Shown here in pieces: positions 33,123 to 43,744 of a stretch of 64,000 nucleotides of DNA. Numbering within the stretch: the first letter of the stretch is position 1; every line of letters starts with the position of its first letter. The DNA comes from Coenobita brevimanus (taxonomy: Eukaryota; Arthropoda; Malacostraca; Decapoda; Coenobitidae), in assembly GCA_032717465.1 (NCBI GenBank), contig CM064732.1, positions 20,873,942-20,937,941 on the forward strand. The letters are read 5' to 3'. Made by a program: the position numbers and the translations under genes. The notes beneath the pieces were generated by a model that saw only the letters and a program-made list of their open reading frames with translations, did no database searches and was not told the DNA's origin.

Positions 33123-34119
33123 CCCATCTGAGAAATATTGAATCCTATACATTAATGGCAAATTGCAAGAATTTAAAATTTTCCCATATATTCATCGCCA
33201 TGAACATTACACAAAGGCAGTCATTCCTTAACAATGTCTCCACGCTGTTAACGCCTTATGAGAAGTTGCCAGGCTAAATGATTGGACTGGAATATCACTT
33301 TCTGAATTTGGAACCCCAGACATGTAAAGAGTTTATTGGTCTTGACTTTATCCAGTTTCTTCCATGCACTTACAACATCCCAGGTAACACACCTCTCACT
33401 AAGCCCGATTACTAGAAACACCTTTTCATTCTCGTTAACACTACTTGATCTTTTGTACATAAAAGGGCAATTGTCGAATTACTGGAGTTCGATATACCGC
33501 CATCACGACTGGTGATTCACTTAAACTGAAAATTACTGTACACTGGTTTGGAGGCGGGAAGAATACAACACTGGAAAGCATGACTTGGTGGTTCTGATCG
33601 TGTTGATGATATTCTAGTGGACTGGAATCCTGACATGTTTACAGCTTTATTTCTTCAGACCGATGACGTATTTTTCATTTCCGCTCTTAAGCCAAATTAA
33701 ATCTTTTCCTTGTAGCAAGAATTAAACTACAAAAATACATCATGTTGAAATGGTTAATGCAATACTCATACACCATCAGGTCAATCAGACACCTCAGAGA
33801 ACAAGATGTTTAATCGACCTGATGGCAGTTTGCAAGCTCTTATTCTGCATATGTTTGTCAACATTCGTGGCCATATCAATTTGGCCTCATTGTCGCACTC
33901 ATTGTACTGGATGAAGGTGTGAAAATCTGAAAGGAAACATCACTCTCTTTGGTGTTCTTACATCTTTTTGACCCGCAGCGTTGAGGTGGCTATGGCGTCT
34001 TGCTTTTAGAGGTGTTTCATCGACCTGATGATATACTGCAACAGTCATTCTGCATATATTAGTGGTTAATGTATCCAGTTGTACTGTACTGTACACCACT
34101 GTAACTATACAGTCCCTTA
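33122..34119. other. unassigned sequence with a diverged direct repeat
   Basis: The block TTTAATCGACCTGATGGCAG..ATTCTGCATAT at about 33807-33852 recurs as TTTCATCGACCTGATGATA..ATTCTGCATAT at about 34013-34060. No coding signal recognised. Confidence 0.5.
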
Positions 34120-34790
34120 ACCAGGGACCCCCCCCACTCCTCTCTCTCTCTCTCTCTCTCTCTCTACTTCCTTCCCTTTAGCGCCTTTCTCTATTTCTCC
34201 CACAATCCCTCTCTCCTTTTCTTCCAACTCCCCTGTCTTTTCCTCCATTCCTCTTCCTCCATGACCTTTTCCTTTTTGCCACATCTTTTCCTCCTCCTCA
34301 TGGCTCCCATCCTCCACTCCCTTTCCCCTTTCTTCATCATTGCTCCATGCCCTCTACATTCCTCCAAGTTCTCTCTCCAAGCTGCCTCAGCTCTTCATTC
34401 ACTTTTCGTTTAGTTCTTCTCTGCCTTTCTCCTAGCACAAGGCCTCTCCTTTCCACTCCTTTCTTTCCCTAAAACTTTCCTCTCCCCTCTTCCACCATAT
34501 CCTTCTTTTCTTTGCTACATCTCCCCCTCTCCACCCTACCCTCTCCTTCTACCCTTCCTCTACTCTTCTCTTCTTTCCTACACTCCTCTTTTCCATCTTC
34601 TAGTGCGTTCTTCCCCACGCTCCCTCCGCACTTTCTCCCCGCTAACTTCCCTCTCCACCCCCTAACCCCCATTCCATCTTTCTAGTTCACCTCCACCCCT
34701 CCCCATCACCCCTGCTCTAGTCTCCTGCCCTCCTCCACCTCCTCCCATCCCCCGCCATAAACTGCCTCCCCCAGCCAGCAGCCTCGCCAC
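34120..34790. repeat. pyrimidine-rich tract with (TC)n
   Basis: About 670 bases, overwhelmingly C and T on the plus strand, opening with a C run and (TC)n at 34139-34164. Minus-strand frames rich in Glu, Lys, Arg and Gly are composition artefacts. A mirror-repeat, triplex-prone sequence class. Confidence 0.8.
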
Positions 34791-34894
34791 GATTCATTAC
34801 CCACAAGACACTGGGGTCAAAATGTTTTATTCATGAAACAGATTTGCTTCTTAAGACCTCCAGCGCCAGCCTTGATGACGCTTCTTCTTCCCTA

Positions 34895-35262
34895 ACCGCA
34901 AGGCAGGCAGGCAGGGTGGCGGGAAGGGAGACAGACAGGGTGGTAGACAGAGTAGGGTGATAGAAAGGGGAGGAGGAATAAAAGGGTTAGAATATTGAGA
35001 GGAAAAAGACAAAGTAAGTAGATAAGGTAGGCTGGAAGGATAAGTTGGGTAGAGAGAGAGTGTAGAAAGAAATATCAGGGAGGCAGCAGGAGGGCAGGCA
35101 GTGAGGCAGACATGGTGGGCATGAAAGTATGCAGGCAAACAGGGTAAGTAGGGAACGTAGGCAGAGAGGCAGGCAAGGTAGGTTGGTAAGAATAGAAAAA
35201 GAGAAAAAGAGAGTTAAAAGACAGGGAGAGTGATAGGAAGTAGGTAGAGGAGAAAGGCAAGC
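34895..35262. repeat. GGCAGG/GGTAGG minisatellite, left block
   Basis: Purine-rich plus strand made of GGCAGGCAGG, GGTAGG and AGAGAG variants. The same vocabulary resumes at 38.2 kb beyond the LINE nest, so the two blocks look like one array opened by an insertion. Confidence 0.75.
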
Positions 35263-35295
<33 letters not shown>

Positions 35296-35956
35296 AAGGA
35301 ACAGAGGAATGAAAAACAAGTGAATAAAAAAAATAATAATCCATACACCAGATTACTGGTGTCCTCTGTTCATAAAATATCTGTAACTGTTAGACTTGAA
35401 CAGCTGTAAATTGAAGTTTGGAGGGAAACAACTCCGGGTGAAGCGAGTTCCAGGGAGATGCAGTTCGGGGAATGAAAGAATTCTGACAGGCAGAAGTTCT
35501 GCAATATGGCTGAGTGACATTCTAGTCATGAGCGCTACCAGATGCCCGTGTAGCACGAGGGAAGGCATGGAGAGGTGGCACCGTGTACGCAACTTCATCT
35601 GAGCATTTGCCATAAAAGTATCTGTAGAATAATGCAAGGGAGGCAACGTTTCTTCTTACTTGTAGGAGAGGTAGTTTATTTGTAATAGCTGGGTTGTAGT
35701 GTAGTAGTAGTTGTTCCCTAGGCAGTCTGGCCGAACAGCCCCGAGTCCCTTAGGAAGGCCTCGGCCGAGACCGGGCTTTCCCACAGAGCTCTCAAAGAGT
35801 GTATGTTGTGTTGTTAGCGTAGGTGATTGTGTGCAATGCAGTCTTCCATAATGTGCTTAATAGTATGGGGTGCTGTGTTGCATCCTGGACAGGCATCAGT
35901 GACGGAGTCATCCAGCCTCTTCTGGTAGCTTAAGAGAGCTGGATGGTGCCCACATC

Positions 35957-36574
35957 TTAGCCTGGCCAGGTGGACCCTGTCCTCACGAGGAAGATAGGAT
36001 TCAGAAGGGTGGATGTCAGAGGCCGTGCATGCAGCTGTGTGTTGTCTTTAAGTGACTGATTGAAGCGGCGAGTGATCTGAGTGTGGATATGCTTTTGGAA
36101 GCTGGTCTGAGGTGGGCGAGAGGGGAGAGATGACAGTATTAGTGTATGGTATCGTGTGCTGGGTGTTGTTTTGATGTTCCTTGGTGTGGGTGCATGTGCT
36201 GCCATGTACTGTAGTGGACGTTGTGGGTTTGTGGAGGCTGCAGCAAGAAATTGAGTGCCTCTCATGTCTAGGTGATCCTTGACTTTGAGGACCTTGGTTT
36301 CTTGATGTAGGTGGTCTGTGGGTGTAGTAGTTATGCAGCCTGTGATTATTTTTAGGGCCTTGTTCTGTATGGTTTGTAGAGTGTTGTAATGTGTTTTGGT
36401 GAGGTTAGAAGCCCAGGCAGGGCTTGCATAATTCATCACTGAACGTATGTATTGTTTGTATACTGTGGTGATTTCTTTGTTGTGTCCGAATGTTGTATGG
36501 GCAAGTGACCTCAAAGCATTGAGTTTTGGTGTTATTTTATTTTTAATGTTTGTGATGTGTTGTTTAAATGACAT
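35957..36574 (-). pseudogene. Jockey-like LINE RT thumb and C-terminal region
   Basis: An open frame of about 205 codons continues the upstream RT after the poly-T frameshift. Motifs: SFKQHITNIKNKI, LNALRSLAHTTFG, RSVMNYASPAWAS, QNKALKIITGC and LDMRGTQFLA. All are conserved in the C-terminal third of Jockey-type proteins. A second frameshift near 35957-36010 (about the LPREDRVHLARLRCGHHP segment) separates it from the terminal zinc-knuckle region. Confidence 0.85.
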
Positions 36575-37841
36575 TGATGGATTGTATGTTACACCAAGGA
36601 TTTTTTTTTTTTTGGGGTGGTGGTGGTAGGGGGGTGTTGTTTATGATGAGGCGTGGGATGTGACTGTGTTCTGCTGTCCAGTTTCTGAGAAGAGTCACTG
36701 TAGATTTGGCTGGGGCTATTTTGAGCCTGTTTGTGGTGAACCATTCATGTAGTGTGTTGAGGTAAGGTTGCATGATGTGTGCAGCTGAGTTTGCGTTTTG
36801 GTGCATACATGTAAGTGTTATATCATCTGCATAGGAACCTATGTGTATCTGTGGTGTGTTGGGTGTCGGTACGTCGTGCATGTATAGGTTAAAGAGTGTA
36901 CGGGACAAAACAGATCCTTGGGGGACGCCGTTTGTGAAGTTTCTGATGTTAGAAGACTGACCAGCAAATGTTACATGTGCACATCTGCCTGCTAAGTAGT
37001 TTGCCAGCCATCTTTTTGTGTTATTGTGCATGTTTGTGTTGAGTATTTTGTTTGTGAGGTTGTGGCGGGGGATGGGATCAAAAGCTTTCCTAATGTCTGG
37101 TGTGACTAGGAGTGTTCTGTGTGGTGGCCTAGCTGAATTCATGCCATCAAAAACTCTCTGTGTAAGGTCTGTAAGAAGGGTGTTTGTGGAGTGTAGTGGC
37201 CTAAAGCCATGTTGTGACTGGGCTAGGGGAATGTGAGGTGTGACTAGTTGTAGTACCAGTCGTTCAGTGACTTTAGAGGGGGTGCAGAGGAGTGTGATGG
37301 GGTGATGTGAGGAGGGTAACGTGGGGTCTTTGTTGGGTTTAGGGATAGTGATGATATTGCCATGCTTCCAGATGTTGGGTATTATGTTGCGTGAGTAGCT
37401 GTAGTTTGATATGTTGGTGAGTGCTTGTATCCCTTGTGGTCCTAGGTGTTTAAGGTGAATGTTGCTTATGTTGTCTGGTCCACAGGCAGATGAGTCCTTG
37501 AGGTTGTTAATGATGTGCTTCGTCTGGTTGTAAGTGAAAGGTGCGTAGTCTGGGTCTGTTGGGAACTGTCTCTTACGTCGGATGATACGTCGGTCTTCGG
37601 GATGGGGTTTTAGATGGCTGACTTGTGAAAAGTGATTGATGAGAGTATTTGCTTGTTGTTTGTTTGAGGGTATAATGTCTGTTGTTGTGATGGCAGCGTG
37701 TGATTGTGTGGTGTTGCTGTTGGAAAGTGTGATGCTGTTTAGTGTTTTGTAGAGTTTACTGATGTTTGTTTTGTGGTCAGGTGTTTGGAGGTAATTTTTC
37801 CAGTTTAGTGTTTGCTGTTCTGATATTTTATTATTTATTTG
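36564..37841 (-). pseudogene. Jockey-like reverse transcriptase, near-intact core
   Basis: The minus strand reads from a fingers region (YNQTKHIINNLKDSSACGPD, about 37530) through HGFRPLHSTNTLLTDLTQRV, domain A with DIRKAFDPIPRHNL, domain B with GVPQGSVLSRTLFNLYMHDV and domain C with SYADDITL (about 36830). I saw no internal stop in the parts I translated between about 37560 and 36600. The first ATG is at 37142, but the frame is open upstream. The frame is lost at a run of about 13 T (36600-36613), where a slip moves the thumb region to another frame. Confidence 0.85.
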
Positions 37842-38221
37842 GCTGGGTTGTTAATAATTCTAACAGCTTTGTTCTGAATTTTGTCTTGTTTTAATGCAAC
37901 CTCTCCACATCCATTCCACAAGGGTGAGCATTATTCAAGCTGAGAGCGCACATTACTCTTATAAATTATAGCTAACTGTTTGTCAGTGAAGAAGTTACGG
38001 ACTCTGTACAATAATCCAAGTTTCTTTGAGGCGGTTTTAGCAAGTGATCTAACATGAGAGGTCCAGCTGAGGGCATTGTTAAGTGAGACGCCGAGAATTT
38101 CAATACTTTTGGAGATGGGAATATAAATAGCTCTGAAGGTAATGTACGAATCTGGCAATATCTGTCTATTAGTAAATTGTATATATTTGGTTTTATTAGC
38201 ATTAAATGAGGTTAGTAGGGA

Positions 38222-40130
38222 AAGCAAAACAACAGTAAAGCATGTCGGTATGCAGGCGGAAATGGCAGACAGGATAATCAGAAAGGGTACTAGGTTGGCA
38301 GCATGTAAAGTAAGTTGGTCAGTAAAGCAGGAAATCGATGGTTGAAAGACAGGGTGGGAGGCACAGCCATGGGTATGAAAGGAACAGGCAGGCTGAAAAG
38401 ATAGGCACGACAGGCAGAAAAGCTGAGCAGAGAGGCAGTTGTGGTAGAGATGCAGCCTGTACAGATTGGGAAGGTGACAGTCAAAGAAGGTGGCTTGCAA
38501 GCAAGGAGGCAGGCAGGTAGTGTGGCAGGCAGGTAGAGCAGCATGCAGACAGAGTAACAGGTAATCAGGGTTGCAGGAAGGCACGGTGGTAAGCAGACAG
38601 GTGGGAGAACAATTCTGGTGGCAAGGAGGCAGGCAGGGAGCCAGACAAGGTGAGTAAGGAAATAAGTAGGTAGACAGGCATGGGATATTGGTAGGATGAG
38701 AAAGAGGAAAGACGACGATCGGAAGACAGGGTGCGAGGCAGATAGGAAAGGTCACAGACGGGAGGTGTGAAAGCAAGGCAGGGTTACCCGCAAAAGTGGC
38801 GATAAGCAGGCAGGATGGGAGGAAAGCATGGTGGCTGGGAGGCAAGGTGGCAGACAACAAGGTGACAAGCAGACAGGACGGAAGGCTGACACGGTGGCAG
38901 GTAGGCAGGTTAACAGAGAGGCTCGGTAGATAGGCAGGGTTGCAGGCAGGGAGGCAAGTGTAAAGCAAAAGAGAAACACTGAGTGTTAAAACATGGAGAC
39001 TTAGGTACAAGGAAAGTTAGAGAGGAAGATAGGCTCCATGGCAGGCACATTAGTAAGTGGGATGGTATGTGGAGTAGGAATGATGGGACGCAGGCAGACA
39101 TGATTAGCATGGTAATTTGTATGGAAAGGAGGAGGAAAATGTAACTACATAGTAAGGGAGGCAGGAGAAAGGGTACAAAGACTGAGTAGGTAGGCAGGGA
39201 CATAGGCAAATAAACAGGAAGGGAAGAAGAAAGATAAGCTTTAAAGATTTGTTAAGATGGCAGGAAACAAGGTTTAGAGGAAAGTAGAAAGTATAAGGAC
39301 ACAGGAAAGGTAGGTTTATCGGAATGAGGTGGAAGAACGAGGATTATCGACTAAAGTTAAGCAGGCAAACGCGGTAGGAATACCAGGAGCCGGCAGAACA
39401 AGAAAGTAGGAGGGCAGAATAGAATGCAGATTGGGTTGACAGGAAGAGAAAGAGGAATGGGGTTAATAGACATGGAGAACAGAAAGCAGGCATGCAAGGG
39501 TATGAAGACAGGGAGCTAGGTATTGGTGCAAGGAAGGCAGGAAGGAATGGGGTAAAAAATGCTAGAAGGAAGAAATGGGACGGCTGAATAAGGGGAGAAA
39601 GGGTGAGTAGGAAAGTAGACAGGGAAAGTACAGGAAGGACTGCAGACACGATAAGTACGAAGACTGGTAGGAGAACCGACAGTCGGTAGGTAGGAAGGCA
39701 GACAAGGTAGGTAAGAAGGTAGGCAAGCTAGGTAAGTAGAAAGGTATGTAAACGGGATAGGTAGGAATGTATGCAGGTATGGTATGTAGGAAGGAAGGGT
39801 AGGTAGGAAGAAAAGCAGGCAAAAAGAGAGGGTAGAACTGGTAGACGTTGAGGAAGGCAGGGTAGGAATGAAGGCAGGCATGCAAGCGTAGGCAGGTGGT
39901 CAGGCAGACAAGCATGCAGCCAGGTATGAAGGAGTCCAGAACGATAAGCAGGGTAGGCAGGAGGCAGGCATGAAGAGTACGTAGGAAGACGGGCGAACAG
40001 GGTAGATAGGACTGCAGACAGGCAAGCAGAGTAGGTAGTAAAGAAGGCAAGGAGGGTTGGTAGGAAGGCAGGCAAGTAACCAGGAAAGGTAGGTGGGAAG
40101 TTAGGCAGGAAGGTCAGGACTGAAGGTAAG
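38222..40130. repeat. GGCAGG/GGTAGG minisatellite, right block
   Basis: Nearly 2 kb of degenerate units such as GGCAGGCAGG, AAGGTAGGTAGG and GGTAGGAAGGCAGGCA with purine bias. Cys/Leu/Pro/Tyr-rich frames on the minus strand (up to about 360 codons, including the LINE end) are artefacts of pyrimidine repeats. Confidence 0.8.
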
Positions 40131-41760
40131 GAAGGAATGAATAAGATATATTGTATGAAGAAGAGGAAAAATATTGGGCTATACAGAGGGATGGAGGAAT
40201 ATGAAGGTTGACAAGGAGTGTAGGTGATAAAGAGTGTTGGTAAGACTATAATGAGGGGAAAACAGGATTAGTAGGGATAGAACAGGGAGAGGGGAGGACT
40301 GGTTGGGACAAAAAGAAGGAACGAGGACTGTAAGAGATAGGAAGAAAAGGGGATGGGGTGGGAACAGAAGGAGGAGGGAACAGGGTTGGTGGGGACAAAT
40401 TAGTAGGGGTAGAGGAAGAGGAAAATGGAGTTGGCTTGGAAAAAAGCAGGTTGGTAGGACTGGGAGGGGAAACAGAACTGATAGGGGTAGATGTAAAGAA
40501 AAATGTGGTTGGACTGTAAGTGGGAGTAAAAGAGAGTGAGTAAGTATAAAAAGAAGGAAGAAAAGGGCAGATACGGAGAGAAGACAGGAAGGAGGAGAGG
40601 TCTGATAGGAAGTGAAATGTCTAGAAAGATGGAAATGAATGGTAAAAAATGGAATGAGCGAACAGGTTTAAGTGACTGAAATAAATGAAAAAGTTAAAAG
40701 AATGGAAATACTGACGTGAACTGAAAGTCTAAAGCAAATGGAAAATAGTGAAGGAAATAAAAATAATGAAAGAAACGGAAAGAATAATATAAATAAAACA
40801 TAAACCGAATGAATATATTAAAGTGAGTATACGTCATGAAATGAACGAAAGGATGAAAGTAAATAAAAAAGGTGAAATGAGTGGAATGAGCGATATAAAT
40901 GTTTAGAATAACAGATAGTGTGAAATGAATGCAAAGAAGAAATTATTGAAAATAATTAAGTTAATAGAATCAGCCATGGTGATTGAAAAGCGTGGAATGA
41001 ATAAAAGTCATATAAAGTGAAATAATAGTGAGGATGAAATGTATGAAAATGGTGAAATGATTGAAAAGAGGAAAGTTAATAAGGAAAGTGAAGTGAAACT
41101 GAAATACAGAAGAAAAGGAAATGAATCGAATGGATGGAAGCAATGATGCGCAGGAGTACGAAGGAGGGTATATTAATATTAGGGAGGGCAGGAGAACTGG
41201 GAGAGAAGCTGAAATTAGTTTAAACATATATCTGACAAGGAAAACAATATAGAAACAAGACAAGGAATATGGAAGAGACAGTATACGAAGGAGAGAGGGA
41301 AGGTAAAGTATCAAAGGAAGAAGAGGGACGTAAGAGGAAGAGGAGGCAGAGGGGAAGGAAGATGATGAGGTCGAAAAAGTAAAAGAAAAAAATGCAAATT
41401 GGAAGAAAAGTTTCCTGAAATATGAGTCCTGGAAGACACAGCGAAAGAGGAGGAGGAAGAAGAAAAGCCTGAGAAGGAAATAACCTAAGATAATGCGGCA
41501 AGAATGCGAAATGAGGAGAGAGTTAGAAGAAGGGAGGAAGGAGAGGAGGGAGAAGGAGCGGTTGCCAAAGAATAGGAAGGGTTGAAAAAATGACCTGGTG
41601 AAAAGGTTGGAGGAGGGAAAAAGGAATAGAGGAGGTAAAAAAAAAAAAAAAAGGAGAGAACGGAAGGAATAATGCCTGAGACGTAAAGAGATGAGGGTGG
41701 TAGGGAGGGAGAGACGGGAGGCGTGGGAAGGATAAAGAGGGAGGAAGTAAAATCCAAAGA
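40131..41760. repeat. purine-rich, strand-asymmetric tract
   Basis: Continues the purine bias with different vocabulary: GGAGGAGG and GAAGGAGG blocks, then GAATGAAATGAAAA-like units at 40600-41150, then GAGGAAGAAG to 41750. The minus frame of about 265 codons (41767-40970; Ser/Phe/Leu-rich) is a composition artefact. No gene. Confidence 0.75.
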
Positions 41761-42690
41761 GTATCAACCCGTTTTATGTGTCGCCATTCTCAAATTATAT
41801 TCATACTTTCACAAGGCGATTTTTTTCAGTTTTATGTGGTCCATGTTAAGCCCTGCCGTGCGATGTGTTTTCCTCCTATTATCAAACGAGCTAATTCAGC
41901 TTAAGAAATAGTGAAGAAGTTAATGGTACTTTCAACAGATCCCATTCACTGTGGTGACATATACTGCAGAGTATGCATGCTACACCAAACTATAGTATTT
42001 TATTCAGCTTAGGGAACAGCAAGATGTTTAGAAACAATTATAATTGACCCATACAGTGCGATGTTGAAGTCTTTATTCTATTAAACTTCCGGTAACTTAA
42101 TCAGATTACTGATCAGGGAAGCGTTTAAAAAGCAGCCTCCTTTAACTCCTACTGAACAATGACGTCCTTTATATTCTGTTCTCGCTACAGCCAGATAATT
42201 ATATTGCACTTAAGGGAGACTTCTCGTAGGAAGAAGGAAATTATCAAAGAAAGTAAGAACAAAATAACAGTGATTTTTGGAATAAGAATACACTTTTTTT
42301 TTTTTTTTGGGGGGGGGGGGGTCGAGAAGAGCTACAATGACAGAAATAAAGCATATGATAAGGGTTTACACCCACCTAATTTTAGCCTAATAATCAACCA
42401 GCGTACAGTACGTGTATGCGTAGCACATCTAATGAAAATATGTCGATGGTTTTTCATGCAAGAGGAATTCTGGATTTCGGGGGCTTGAATTATATGTGGA
42501 TGACTGTAGGAACAGTTTCATTTGGCATGTTCTCAGCAATCCTCCAACGTTGTCCTTTTTTCTCTCCTTGTTTCTGGACCCTACTTAACCCCATCTTTAA
42601 ATGGTTAAGTGGATCGGAACAAATGTAGGAGATAAACACTAAGATGTTGAGCAGTGGCATAATGTTTTAATGAAAAGAATACAAGGAGCA
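41761..42690. other. unassigned sequence with poly-T/poly-G junction
   Basis: No recognised gene. At 42294-42320 a run of about 14 T passes directly into about 12 G. Confidence 0.45.
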
Positions 42691-42694
42691 TTAG

Positions 42695-43281
42695 CCCTTT
42701 CGCTGCCGTTGGTGAACATGGAATATATATTCCGTCTGACACTTTGATCAGCAAAGAAATACTAGCGATCAATGGCTTCAAAAAATATTACGAGTAGCCC
42801 ATTCTTGACTATTCGTACTTCTCGAAAGCTTATTTAAACTAAAACTTTACGATTTTCTTCAGTCGAGGGAATCATTGCTGTCAGCATTAAACACAATAAG
42901 ATCACACAAGACCAAGGAATTAGAAGTATGTGTTAAATGTGTTAAAGGAATGCACAAACGGAAGGAAAAACTATGGTTCCGTAGATACAGATGTATGGAA
43001 TTAGAAGTAAAGATAAAATTAGTAGAAGAAAGAACTGGGAAAAGTGTTATGATCATGTAAGAAAAGAAGGATGGCATTATGACGAAGGATAATCTGGAAC
43101 AGACACAGGAAGTTGAGAGACTTAAACAGAGATGTCACAAAGAGCTTGTGGAAGGATGGACAGGGTGGGAAAGATGTACAATGTGCTAATCTCATGAATC
43201 AAGTGACATATTGTACTGGTTTAGTTTTGCTTGCTTCAGGTGATTCTATGAACCCTATGGGAAACCTTAGTAGCGACTGGG
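42695..43281 (+). mobile_element. third piggyBac-like element (distinct family)
   Basis: The left end TTAG-CCCTTTCGCTGCCGTTGG and the inverted right end TTAA-CCCAGTCGCTACTAAGG match at about 15 of 20 positions and sit on TTAR/TTAA at 42691-42694 and 43282-43285. A perfect 14-bp palindrome GGAATATATATTCC lies at 42720-42733, a subterminal element. Inside, the plus frame at about 42920-42990 reads VCVKCVKGMHKRKEKLW followed by RYRC. This is a Cys-rich segment like the C-terminal zinc domain of piggyBac transposases. About 587 bp, non-autonomous. Confidence 0.6.
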
Positions 43282-43289
43282 TTAAGGAA

Positions 43290-43744
43290 ACCTATAGATA
43301 ACCCTCTTATACTGAAAAGTCTTTCATACAGTGATTAATATTGACTGGAGGTAGCTATACATAACTGCAGAATATATCATGGAAGGGAAAGGAATTCAGG
43401 TGAAATAAATTTTAAGAGTTCTAAAATCTTGGTTGAAGAATTTATCTAAGCAGTTTTGATATTTTGAAAAAGAATAATTTAAACGATGCAGAGTAAAATC
43501 TTATGCCTTTAGCTGAAATAAAATATTACGTGAAGGTATTCGAGATCAATGAAGAGTGTGTAAGGGAGAGGGGGCAGAACGTAGGAAAAAGTTTGAAGAA
43601 TGAAAGTAGTGGAGGAAAGATGTATTATGTGGAGAAATTTGGTGTAGAGGAGAAGGTAATGTGGAGAGAAGAAAAGGAGTGAAAAGTATAGGAAGACAAT
43701 AAGAAACTGTGCAAAGTTAAATATTTTGAAGGGAAGATAACATA
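43290..43744. other. unassigned sequence
   Basis: Purine-rich in its second half (43550-43700). No gene recognised. Confidence 0.4.

Larger units (their letters stand above)
35698..37841 (-). mobile_element. Jockey-like LINE nested in the CR1-like LINE
   Basis: A 2,144-bp insertion flanked by a perfect 10-bp target duplication GCTGGGTTGT (35688-35697 and 37842-37851). Copy 2 of the host LINE is uninterrupted here. The coding strand is minus, 5'-truncated within the RT. At the 3' end a CPGCNTAPHTIKHIMEDC zinc-knuckle-like motif (about 35900-35850) follows the RT tail. The sequence is much better preserved than its host. Confidence 0.92.
35263..38210 (-). mobile_element. CR1-like LINE, copy 1, interrupted by a Jockey-like LINE
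   Basis: The 3' part (35263-35687) and the more 5' part (37852-38210) align respectively to 54660-55080 and 55110-55450 of copy 2. The 3' end abuts about 26 T (poly-A on the minus strand, 35264-35289). Minus-strand pieces show RILSFPELHLPGTRF and, in the 5' part, NKTKYIQFTNRQILPDSYITF, GVSLNNALSWTSHVRSLA and LGLLYRVRNFFTDKQL, typical of CR1/Daphne-like RT tails. The 5' part is truncated at about 38210, where minisatellite DNA resumes. Confidence 0.85.

Noticed and set aside
37931..39010. A 359-codon minus-strand frame rich in Leu, Pro, Cys and Ser
   Set aside because: It reads through a pyrimidine minisatellite and the truncated end of a LINE. Only its last 90 or so residues are real LINE RT remnant.
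40970..41767. A 265-codon Ser/Phe/Leu-rich minus frame that could suggest a membrane protein
   Set aside because: The composition follows directly from the purine-rich plus strand, with no conserved motif.
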